From assembly GCA_902780235.1 (NCBI GenBank), contig CACZEL010000001.1, positions 1-64,000 on the forward strand: 64,000 nucleotides of DNA. The letters run 5' to 3'. Positions within the stretch are counted from its first letter, which is position 1; every line of letters starts with the position of its first letter. The notes under the pieces were generated by a model. The model ran no database searches and had not been told where the DNA came from. It was given only the letters and a program-made list of their open reading frames with translations. Made by a program: the position numbers and the translations under genes. This document shows positions 51,477-58,905 of this stretch, one piece after another. The DNA is from an uncultured Bacteroidales bacterium (GTDB taxonomy: Bacteria > Bacteroidota > Bacteroidia > Bacteroidales > Paludibacteraceae).

Positions 51477-53087
51477 ATGAAAAAGTATCTTCTTCCTACC
51501 CTTACGGTTTTGGGCGTAGTGCTGGGAATCGTGTTGGGCGTAACAATGAGTCAGAAAGCCAATGCGCAACGGATCGTCTATTCGAACGGTCAGTTGCAGT
51601 TGGAGTTGAGTAAAGTGGATCGCCTGCTGCAGTTGATGGAGACGGTGTACGTGGACGAACTCAATATCGACAGCATCACCGATGAGGCGATGACAGAGTT
51701 GGTGCAGAAACTCGACCCGCATAGTGCCTACATCCCCAAAGAAGACCTGGAGATGGTTGAGTCCGAGTTGGCAGGTTCTTTCTCCGGAATCGGCGTGCAG
51801 TTCACCATCCAACAAGACACGGTGCGTATCGTCGCTGTCATTGCCGGTGGACCGAGTGAAGGTGTTGGCGTATTAGCCGGCGACAAACTCATCACGGTTG
51901 ATGACTCGACGTTCGTAGGAAAGAAGATGAATAATGAGAAGGTGATGAAGACCCTCCGCGGTCCGAAAGGCACGAAAGTGAAGTTAGGCGTTCTGCGTGC
52001 CGGCACCAAAGAGCCGCTCTATTTCACCATCACCCGCGGTGACATCCCTGTGAACAGCGTGGACGCCAAGTTCATCATTGAGGCAAACGGTCAAAAGATC
52101 GGTTTTGTACGCGTGAACAAGTTCGGCGAGACGACCTACAAAGAGTTCATCTCGGCGCTGGCTGAACTGAGCAGCAAGGGTGCGGACCGTTTCATTGTGG
52201 ACCTCCGCGAGAACAGCGGCGGCTATATGGAGCAAGCGATACGCATGGCGAATGAGTTCCTGCAACGCGGTGATCTGATCGTCTATTCGGAAGGTCGCTC
52301 GTACCCGCGTTACGAAGCGAATGCAAACGGTTCGGGTCGATTCAAAGAGACGCCGTTGGTCGTGCTGATCGATAATTTCTCTGCTTCGGCTTCGGAGATC
52401 TTCGCCGGCGCGATGCAGGATAACGACCGTGCCACCATCGTCGGTCGCCGTTCGTTCGGTAAAGGACTCGTGCAGCAACAGATGCCGTTCAGCGACGGTA
52501 GTGCCGTTCGTCTGACCGTGGCTCGTTACTACACCCCTTCGGGACGTTGCATCCAGAAACCGTATACCTTGGGCGACCAAGAGGACTACGAGAAAGACTT
52601 GTTGGATCGTTGGGAGCACGGAGAGTTGTATTCGGCGGACTCGATCCATTTCGCCGACACCACGGCGTACTATACCAAAGGCGGACGTAAGATGTACGGC
52701 GGTGGAGGTATCATGCCGGACGTATTTGTCGGTCGTGACACCACGCTCAACACGCCTTGGTACAACCGCTGTGTCAACCTCGCGTATACCTATCAGTTCG
52801 CGTATAAATACACGGACGAGCACCGCAAGGAGTTGAGTCAGTTCAAGGACTGGAAGAGTCTGGAGAAGTATCTGAACAAGCAGAATATTCTTCCGCAGTT
52901 CGTTGCCTTCGCCGAAGAGAAAGGCGTGGAGCGCAATGAGGCAGAGATACAAAAATCGCGCCCGTTAATGACGCGACTTCTGAACGCCTATATCGTTCGT
53001 GACGTGTTAGGCGATGAGGGTTTCTTCCCACTCTTCGAGCGAGACGATGAGATCACAAAGAAAGCAGTTGAACTGCTTTCAAATTGA
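51477..53087 (+). CDS. S41 carboxyl-terminal processing peptidase
   Basis: A 536-residue C-terminal processing protease. A signal peptide or anchor (about 5-30), PDZ domain (about 85-175, GSFSGIGVQFTIQQ and GVLAGDKLITVD), then the S41 catalytic domain with the Ser of DNFSASASEIFAGAMQD and the Lys of RRSFGKGLVQQQ (Ser-Lys dyad). CTP-family enzymes trim or remove envelope proteins in the periplasm. The start follows a heptamer array; a bidirectional terminator follows at 53116. Confidence 0.94.
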   Translation: MKKYLLPTLTVLGVVLGIVLGVTMSQKANAQRIVYSNGQLQLELSKVDRLLQLMETVYVDELNIDSITDEAMTELVQKLDPHSAYIPKEDLEMVESELAGSFSGIGVQFTIQQDTVRIVAVIAGGPSEGVGVLAGDKLITVDDSTFVGKKMNNEKVMKTLRGPKGTKVKLGVLRAGTKEPLYFTITRGDIPVNSVDAKFIIEANGQKIGFVRVNKFGETTYKEFISALAELSSKGADRFIVDLRENSGGYMEQAIRMANEFLQRGDLIVYSEGRSYPRYEANANGSGRFKETPLVVLIDNFSASASEIFAGAMQDNDRATIVGRRSFGKGLVQQQMPFSDGSAVRLTVARYYTPSGRCIQKPYTLGDQEDYEKDLLDRWEHGELYSADSIHFADTTAYYTKGGRKMYGGGGIMPDVFVGRDTTLNTPWYNRCVNLAYTYQFAYKYTDEHRKELSQFKDWKSLEKYLNKQNILPQFVAFAEEKGVERNEAEIQKSRPLMTRLLNAYIVRDVLGDEGFFPLFERDDEITKKAVELLSN

Positions 53088-53115
53088 TGATTGATAATTG
53101 ATAATTGATAATTAT
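53085..53115 (+). repeat. ATTGATA heptamer array after the S41 gene
   Basis: Four units of the TTGATAA type begin in the S41 stop codon and run up to the terminator hairpin. Confidence 0.85.
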
Positions 53116-53147
53116 AAAATCAGGCAACCAATTGGCTGCCTGATTTT
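53116..53147. terminator. bidirectional terminator between S41 gene and pepD
   Basis: AAAATCAGGCA (53116-53126) pairs with TGCCTGATTTT (53137-53147); the loop is ACCAATTGGC. It serves both convergent genes. Confidence 0.9.
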
Positions 53148-53149
53148 GT

Positions 53150-54595
53150 TTAGAGGGCTTTAAGCGCTGCTAATACGTACTGATAGAACTTCTGCACAGT
53201 AGCGATATTCACTCGCTCATCCGGGCTATGCGGATGCTCGATGGTCGGACCGAAGGAGATCATCTCCATGTTCGGATAGTTGGCTCCGATGATACCGCAC
53301 TCGAGTCCGGCATGGATAGTAACGATACGAGGAGAGTTACCAAACTCTTTCTCGTACGTTTCTTTCATGACCTTCAGTAAGTTACTCTTGAAGTTCGGCT
53401 GCCAGCCCGGATATGCGCCGGAGAACTTCACGTCTGCGCCGGCCAAAGCAAAAGCGGAGTGGATGATAGAAGCCAACTCTTCTTTGCGACTCTCCACGTT
53501 CGAACGCGTGAGACAGAAGACGGTCACTTTGTTGTCCTCGGTCTTGATCATCGCCACATTGTTAGAGGTCTCGACGATGTCTGGCATCTCGGTGATGAAA
53601 CGATATACACCGTGCGGACAGAGGGTGATAGCGTGGATGAGGAAGTCCTGTACATCCTCCGGCATCTCCATCTTCGGGCACTCTACTTCGGTAGCCTTGA
53701 AGGTCAGGTCGGTCTCAACGCCGTCAAACTCTTTGAGCCAGAGGTCTTCGTAACGATCAACCAAGTCCTGCAGGTCCTGATAACTCTCCTCCGGGATGGT
53801 GATGACAGCCGAAGCCTCACGCGGGATCGCGTTGCGCAACGAACCACCCTCTACGCATGCGAGACGTGCCTCGTAATTAGCTACTGCATCTTTGAGGAAA
53901 CGGAAAAGCAGCTTGATCGCATTCGCGCGCTGCAGATGGATGTCGCAGCCCGAGTGACCACCCTTACAGCCCTTCAGTTCTACCTTGAGAGCGATGTCGC
54001 CTTCTTCGGTCTCCACCGGCTGATAGTCGAAGGTAGCCGTGGTGTCGATACCACCTGCGCAGCCTACATACAGTTCGCCTTCGGTCTCGGAGTCGAGGTT
54101 GAGCAAGTACTTGCCTTGCAGCCAACCGCCCTTAAGGTCATTCGCGCCGTACATACCTGTCTCTTCGTCAATCGTGAACAGCGCCTCCAACGGCGGATGA
54201 ACAACGTTCTTGTCCGCAAGAATGGCCATAGCCGTTGCGACACCGATACCATTGTCTGCACCCAGGGTCGTACCGTTCGCCGTTACCCATTCGCCGTTAT
54301 CCTCTACATAGGCCTCGATCGGATCTTTCTCAAAATCAAACACTTTGTCGCTGTTCTTCTGCGGCACCATGTCCATGTGTCCTTGCAGGATCACGCCCGG
54401 ATGGTTCTCCATGCCCGGACTGGCCGGTTTACGAATGAGGACGTTACCGATCTCGTCTTGCAGGGTCTCCAAACCAAGACTCTTACCGTAGTTCACTAAG
54501 AAATCAGCGATCTCTTTCCGTTTTCCGCTTGGACGCGGGATCTGGGTAAGGCTGTAGAAACTGCTCCACAAACCTTGGGGTTCTAAGTTTTTCAT
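53150..54595 (-). CDS. pepD: aminoacyl-histidine dipeptidase (PepD)
   Basis: A 481-residue M20-family metallopeptidase. Metal ligands and catalytic residues lie in LQGHMDMVPQ, LGADNGIGVA, DEETGMYGA, LDSETEGE and the C-terminal PHSPDERV, as in PepD. A lid/dimerisation domain sits between them (about 210-390). It hydrolyses dipeptides such as Xaa-His in the cytoplasm. The start ATG at 54595 follows a repeat-rich leader. The gene ends 2 bp from the bidirectional terminator. Confidence 0.95.
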   Translation of the reverse strand: MKNLEPQGLWSSFYSLTQIPRPSGKRKEIADFLVNYGKSLGLETLQDEIGNVLIRKPASPGMENHPGVILQGHMDMVPQKNSDKVFDFEKDPIEAYVEDNGEWVTANGTTLGADNGIGVATAMAILADKNVVHPPLEALFTIDEETGMYGANDLKGGWLQGKYLLNLDSETEGELYVGCAGGIDTTATFDYQPVETEEGDIALKVELKGCKGGHSGCDIHLQRANAIKLLFRFLKDAVANYEARLACVEGGSLRNAIPREASAVITIPEESYQDLQDLVDRYEDLWLKEFDGVETDLTFKATEVECPKMEMPEDVQDFLIHAITLCPHGVYRFITEMPDIVETSNNVAMIKTEDNKVTVFCLTRSNVESRKEELASIIHSAFALAGADVKFSGAYPGWQPNFKSNLLKVMKETYEKEFGNSPRIVTIHAGLECGIIGANYPNMEMISFGPTIEHPHSPDERVNIATVQKFYQYVLAALKAL

Positions 54596-54604
54596 ATTGT
54601 AGTG

Positions 54605-54662
54605 TTTTTTTCGTTATTACGTTATTACGTTATGACGTCATGACGACATGACGACATGACGA
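54605..54662 (-). repeat. octamer array between the asparaginase and pepD genes
   Basis: GTTATTAC units pass gradually into GTTATGAC, GTCATGAC and GACATGAC units (period 8). The array spans most of the gap between pepD's start and the asparaginase stop. Confidence 0.8.
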
Positions 54663-54666
54663 TGGG

Positions 54667-55689
54667 TTAGTCAATGGTCATTTCGCCGCAGAGGTCTTGG
54701 GTGAGGAACTCTTTGGCATTCTCGGGCTGTTCGCCGAGCAGCAGCATCATCTTGGTGAGCAGCGCTTCGGTCGTGATATCATGTCCGGAGAGTACGCCGG
54801 CTTTCATCAGGTTGAGCGAGACGGCATAAAGTCCCATCTCCACCGAACCGGTGTTACACTGCGTCTTATTGACGATGATGATGCCCCGATCCACCGCTGC
54901 CTTTAGTTCGCGATAGAGCCATTTGTCGGTCGGCGCATTGCCGGCACCGAAAGTCTCGAGGACGACTCCTTTTAAACCGCGCGTACGCAGGAGCGCGTGC
55001 ACGACGGGTTGCTGAATACCCGGGAAGAGTTTGAGCACCGCCACATTGGTATCAAAAGCCGTATGGAGCACAAGCGGTTTATTCAGATCGCTGTAATGCA
55101 CGAGGTGCGGCTGATAGATGATATGCACGCCCGCCTTCGCAAGCGCCGGGTAGTTATAACTGTTAAACGCCGAAAAATGCTCGGCATTGCGCTTGGTCGT
55201 CCGATTGGCGCGGAAGAGGCGGTCCTCAAAATAGATCGTCACCTCCGGCACGATGGCATTGCCTTCCTCATCCTTCGCCGCCGCAATCTCGATCGCTGTC
55301 AACAGGTTCTCCTTCGCATCCGAACGCAGGACACCTACAGGCAGTTGGCTACCGGTGAAGACAACGGGTTTGCTCAGGTTCTCCAACATAAAGGAGAGCG
55401 CCGAAGCGGAGTACGACATCGTATCCGTACCGTGCAGCACCACAAAACCGTCATATTCCTCATAATGGTCATAGACCATTTGTGCCATGCGTACCCAACA
55501 GTCCGGATTGATGTCCGAAGAGTCAATCAACGGCGAGAAAGCCTGTATATCCACCTTTATCTCCCCCGCAAAAAGTTCCGGCATAAACGCCTTGAAGGTC
55601 TCTATGTCTGCCGGCACAAGGGCTTGCGTCACCTTGTCCCGCACCATGGTAATAGTTCCTCCGGTTGAAATCAAAAGTACTTTATTCAT
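54667..55689 (-). CDS. type I L-asparaginase
   Basis: A 340-residue asparaginase: first catalytic Thr in STGGTITM (8-15), second in HGTDTMSYSASALS (86-99, in part). Type I cytoplasmic enzymes make aspartate and ammonia from asparagine. The ATG at 55689 is chosen because a promoter -7 box lies at 55714-55721, between it and earlier in-frame starts. It shares a divergent promoter region with the secreted protein gene at 55834. Confidence 0.92.
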   Translation of the reverse strand: MNKVLLISTGGTITMVRDKVTQALVPADIETFKAFMPELFAGEIKVDIQAFSPLIDSSDINPDCWVRMAQMVYDHYEEYDGFVVLHGTDTMSYSASALSFMLENLSKPVVFTGSQLPVGVLRSDAKENLLTAIEIAAAKDEEGNAIVPEVTIYFEDRLFRANRTTKRNAEHFSAFNSYNYPALAKAGVHIIYQPHLVHYSDLNKPLVLHTAFDTNVAVLKLFPGIQQPVVHALLRTRGLKGVVLETFGAGNAPTDKWLYRELKAAVDRGIIIVNKTQCNTGSVEMGLYAVSLNLMKAGVLSGHDITTEALLTKMMLLLGEQPENAKEFLTQDLCGEMTID

Positions 55690-55713
55690 AACTGTCATTG
55701 ACCTTTGCGGCTG

Positions 55714-55744
55714 CAAAGGTACGAAAAAAATTCTACATATGCAA
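55714..55744 (-). promoter_or_regulatory. promoter of the asparaginase gene
   Basis: Minus strand: -33 TTG (55742-55744) continues as CATATGTAG; 20-bp spacer; -7 box TACCTTTG (55714-55721). Confidence 0.8.
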
Positions 55745-55774
55745 GAAAAATTGTTAAAAAAATCGCCGCAACAC

Positions 55775-55805
55775 TTGCATATATGCAAAAAAAGCAGTAA
55801 TTTTG
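55775..55805 (+). promoter_or_regulatory. promoter of the secreted protein gene at 55834
   Basis: TTG (55775-55777) continues as CATATATGC; 20-bp spacer; -7 box TAATTTTG (55798-55805). It lies back to back with the asparaginase promoter. Confidence 0.82.
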
Positions 55806-55833
55806 CAGCGAAAAATACTAAATCACCTATTTT

Positions 55834-56415
55834 ATGAAAAAGATTTTAACGATTGCCTTGATGGCATTGATGGTATTGCCCGCATGGGCTGGTAAAGCAA
55901 CCCCTAAGAATTGGAGTTTTGAATTGAACGACGAGGGCGAATGCGTCGTAATGAAATCGTTTGACACCTCCAAAGATGCAGCCGCTGCTCTGAAAGCAGT
56001 CAAAGCAGCTGTCAACAAACAGACTTTTGAGGAGAGACGTATCATCAACCAGACGGAAGAGAGTTTGGTTTATGAGATCAAGAAAAACACCAAGTCGCGT
56101 TACAACCCCTTTGCCGGCAATTTCAACGAATCAATGATGTTCCATATGGAAGTCGTTTATGCCGATGGTAAAGTAAATGTCAAATGCGACGAGTTCCAAT
56201 TGGAGAACCGTTACGAGGGTTACGGAAAGAACGTGACGAACGAGACTTTCTCCGGTAAGATCAATGAGTACGAAGAGGCGCTGCAAAAAGCTGCTACCGG
56301 TAAAGGTAAAGTGAAAAAAGAAGCAGAAGAAACGATCGAGAATACCAACGACTCGCTGAACATGTGTCAGGAGGAGTTGGATAACTTGCTCTACTCGATT
56401 CGCAAAGGTTTATAA
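55834..56415 (+). CDS. secreted protein, DUF4468-like
   Basis: A 193-residue protein with a clear signal peptide (1-19, ending in PAWAG). The mature part (about 25-150) resembles DUF4468-type Bacteroidota periplasmic proteins, with FTFEL-like NWSFELND opening and alternating strands; the C-terminal 40 residues are a charged helix. Function unknown. It has its own strong promoter and is 18 bp from the response regulator gene, so the two may be co-transcribed. Confidence 0.7.
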   Translation: MKKILTIALMALMVLPAWAGKATPKNWSFELNDEGECVVMKSFDTSKDAAAALKAVKAAVNKQTFEERRIINQTEESLVYEIKKNTKSRYNPFAGNFNESMMFHMEVVYADGKVNVKCDEFQLENRYEGYGKNVTNETFSGKINEYEEALQKAATGKGKVKKEAEETIENTNDSLNMCQEELDNLLYSIRKGL

Positions 56416-56433
56416 GGCACATTCCTTTCCCGT

Positions 56434-57117
56434 ATGCCGGCACGTATTCTGATCATAGACGGGGACATCAGCCTATCGACGGTGCTGAGCGACTATCTGA
56501 TTAGTCGCGGGTACAAAGCGCACGTGGTGCATACCGGGCGCGCAGGCTTGGAGTGTCTGACGGAGAATGCGTGGGACCTCATCTTGATGGAGCTGCAAGG
56601 CTTGGGGACGAACGGCTATGAGTTGCTCAAGGATATCCGGCATCGTCTGCCGCAGATTCCGCTGATCATCCTCACCACGCGCAGCGAACGCGAAGATCAG
56701 ATGAGGGCGTTTCAGTTGGGCTGTGACGACTATCAGACCAAGCCCTTCACGATGGACATCCTCATCTGCCGCATCGAAGCGATCCTGCGACGCGTGAGAG
56801 CCTTCGAGGAGAACAAACAGAAAGTGTTTGACCTGAACGGCAAGACCTTCGATGCCGTTCATCAGACCTTCGACGGCAAGCATATGTCATCACGCGAAAG
56901 CGACCTGATGCTCATGCTTTGCCGGCATGAAGGAGAGGTGGTGGACAAACACCGTATCCTGGTGGCGCTTTGGAAAGAAGACAATGCCTTCACCGCACGG
57001 TCTTTGGGAGTGTATATCAACCATTTACGGCAGTTCCTCAAAGCCACGGAATACGAGATCATTGCCGTTCGGTATAAAGGGTATAAGCTCGTCTGCAATG
57101 AGCAAGGTGAAAAGTGA
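56434..57117 (+). CDS. atypical OmpR-type response regulator (RprY-like)
   Basis: A 227-residue regulator. The receiver domain (1-118) resembles RprY (LGCDDYQTKPFTMDILICRIE with Lys 103), but the phosphoacceptor position holds Glu 53 (DLILMELQG) and the acidic pair is D9-G10-D11 instead of D-D. The C-terminal winged helix (about 130-224) ends in GYKLVCNEQGEK. It probably binds DNA without phosphorylation by a kinase, since Glu can mimic phospho-Asp. No histidine kinase gene is adjacent. Its last codons and stop are in a heptamer array shared with the rpe leader. Confidence 0.88.
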   Translation: MPARILIIDGDISLSTVLSDYLISRGYKAHVVHTGRAGLECLTENAWDLILMELQGLGTNGYELLKDIRHRLPQIPLIILTTRSEREDQMRAFQLGCDDYQTKPFTMDILICRIEAILRRVRAFEENKQKVFDLNGKTFDAVHQTFDGKHMSSRESDLMLMLCRHEGEVVDKHRILVALWKEDNAFTARSLGVYINHLRQFLKATEYEIIAVRYKGYKLVCNEQGEK

Positions 57118-57137
57118 AAAGTGAAAGGTGAAAGGGA
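57104..57137 (+). repeat. GGTGAAA/AAGTGAA heptamer array before rpe
   Basis: Units GGTGAAA, AGTGAAA, AGTGAAA, GGTGAAA and GG cover the response-regulator stop and form the leader of rpe. Confidence 0.85.
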
Positions 57138-57143
57138 ATAATT

Positions 57144-57788
57144 ATGAAATTAATTGCTCCGAGTGTATTATCGGCTGATTTTGGACATTTGGCTGATGAT
57201 TTAGAGATGATCAACCGCAGCGACGCGGATTGGTTGCATATCGATGTGATGGACGGTACGTTTGTGCCCAACATTTCGTTTGGTTTTCCGCTGATGGTGC
57301 CATTCAAACAGTACTGCACAAAACCACTGGATGTACACCTGATGATCGTTCATCCGGAGAAATACGTAGAGCGGTTCTGCGACGCCGGCGCTTGGTCGGT
57401 TGGTTTTCACCTCGAAGCGGTCGAAGATCCACTTCCGATATTGGACATAATCAAAGCCAAAGGAGTACGCACTTGTCTTACCATAAATCCGGACATTGCG
57501 GTCGAACGCCTTGTTCCGTATTTGGACAAAGTGGACATGGTCTTGCTGATGTCTGTTTTTGCAGGTTTCGGAGGACAGAAATTCATCCCGGAGACCATGG
57601 ACAAGATCCGATTCATCAAAGCGGAAATCGAGAAGCGCCAACTCCCTACCCTCATCGAGATCGACGGAGGTGTCAACACGGAGAATGCCGCCGAACTCTT
57701 CGCCGCCGGTGCTGATGTACTGGTAGCCGGTAGTGCAGTTTTCGGCGCACCCGATCCGGAGGAAGCCATCCGCCGAATGAAGGCATAA
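57144..57788 (+). CDS. rpe: ribulose-phosphate 3-epimerase
   Basis: A 214-residue TIM-barrel epimerase, the family length. APSVLSADFGHL, DWLHIDVMDGTFVPNISFG (in part; catalytic Asp, metal His), LMSVFAGFGGQKFI and EIDGGVN (second catalytic Asp) are all present. It interconverts ribulose-5-phosphate and xylulose-5-phosphate in the pentose phosphate pathway, cytoplasmic. A hairpin terminator-like structure follows. Confidence 0.96.
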   Translation: MKLIAPSVLSADFGHLADDLEMINRSDADWLHIDVMDGTFVPNISFGFPLMVPFKQYCTKPLDVHLMIVHPEKYVERFCDAGAWSVGFHLEAVEDPLPILDIIKAKGVRTCLTINPDIAVERLVPYLDKVDMVLLMSVFAGFGGQKFIPETMDKIRFIKAEIEKRQLPTLIEIDGGVNTENAAELFAAGADVLVAGSAVFGAPDPEEAIRRMKA

Positions 57789-57816
57789 AATTTAAGGAAA
57801 TAGTGCTTTGAATATA

Positions 57817-57844
57817 GAAAAATTGCTCTCAGGGGCAGTTTTTC
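57817..57844 (+). terminator. terminator-like hairpin after rpe
   Basis: GAAAAATTGCTC (57817-57828) pairs, with G-U and one or two imperfect pairs, with GGGCAGTTTTTC (57833-57844); loop TCAG. Confidence 0.65.
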
Positions 57845-57853
57845 TTATTTTTA

Positions 57854-57885
57854 TTTGCATATATGCAAAAAAAAGCGTACCTTTG
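57854..57885 (+). promoter_or_regulatory. promoter of the secreted protein gene at 57913
   Basis: TTTG (57854-57857) continues as CATATATGC; 20-bp spacer; -7 box TACCTTTG (57878-57885). It excludes the in-frame start at 57808. Confidence 0.85.
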
Positions 57886-57912
57886 CGCCCGATTTGGGTT
57901 ACACACAGAAAA

Positions 57913-58905
57913 ATGAGTAGATTTATCACATGTTTAGCCGCGCTTTGCCTCGCAATAGGCATGATGGCGCAGGAGGCGGAAGAGCCGGTGATCATTACCC
58001 CGCCGGATACTTTCCTTTATAAGACCAATTTTACCCTTGAGGATCAGGGCATCACAATTGCCTTGACGAATGGTTCCGTTTATCCGGCGGAGCATTCGTA
58101 CAACAATTTCGGAATAGATTGTATCATCTGCTATGCAGGTGCATCGATCACATTCAGCGCCGAGCAGAACATCAAGGGATTAGCCATCAATGGTAACACG
58201 AAAAAGAATTTCTCTGCTTCCTGCAACAACGGCACCATCGACTATCTGTCAGACGATGCCGAAGACACGACGGGCGAACCGGTCTTGACCGTTTCCGATA
58301 TCGATGCCACCAGTGTCACGATCAGTTGTGACAATCAGTTACGCTGTTTCAGCATCGAGGTCTATTTCTTGGGAAACCCGGAAGGCACGCAAGGCGAAGT
58401 GATGGACACCGTGCGTTTTACGGCTGTGACAGCAGACGCGGCTGACTACTCCAATGACCCGACTTATTCCTCCGAAGGGTATTACAGTTATTGGCTGAAC
58501 TTAGCGCCGGCAGAAGGGTATCCGCAGGTTTGGTTGGACATGTATGCAGCCGTGCAAGGAGACCTGAGCGGCGAGTATTCGCTGTACAACTACAACGTAG
58601 GCGAATACACCTATGTGCAGTTGAGCGCCGATGAGTTGGACTACGAATATGCCTACGATCAGGCGTTCACCATCTCCCAGATTGCCAACGGCTACCACGT
58701 AGAGGGCTATATCATCGCGGACAATGACATCCAATATGAGTTTGTCTATGACGGACCGATCACGCTGACGGAGGTAGTTGAAGGTGTAGAGAACGTAGAG
58801 AGTCAATCACCCAATAACCAAAGCGAGAAAGTGCTGCGTGACGGACAAGTGCTGATCCACGCCAACGGCGAATGGCACACGATAAGCGGCGTTAAGATGC
58901 AATGA
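57913..58905 (+). CDS. secreted protein of unknown function
   Basis: A 330-residue protein with a signal peptide (about 1-20, ending MMAQ). Two beta-rich parts follow: about 20-160 (with SDIDATSVTISCDNQ) and about 165-290, rich in Tyr, Asp and Glu. The C-terminus VLRDGQVLIHANGEW-TISG resembles the short C-terminal end (KVLRDGQ-LI-R-GK-Y) often seen in Bacteroidota secreted proteins related to T9SS cargo. Export by the type IX route is therefore possible. Start chosen from the promoter. It overlaps the next gene by 4 nt. Confidence 0.7.
   Translation: MSRFITCLAALCLAIGMMAQEAEEPVIITPPDTFLYKTNFTLEDQGITIALTNGSVYPAEHSYNNFGIDCIICYAGASITFSAEQNIKGLAINGNTKKNFSASCNNGTIDYLSDDAEDTTGEPVLTVSDIDATSVTISCDNQLRCFSIEVYFLGNPEGTQGEVMDTVRFTAVTADAADYSNDPTYSSEGYYSYWLNLAPAEGYPQVWLDMYAAVQGDLSGEYSLYNYNVGEYTYVQLSADELDYEYAYDQAFTISQIANGYHVEGYIIADNDIQYEFVYDGPITLTEVVEGVENVESQSPNNQSEKVLRDGQVLIHANGEWHTISGVKMQ

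Noticed and set aside
6973..57137. Insertion sequence or transposon as source of the arrays
   Set aside because: No transposase gene, no long terminal inverted repeats and no target-site duplications were seen around any array.
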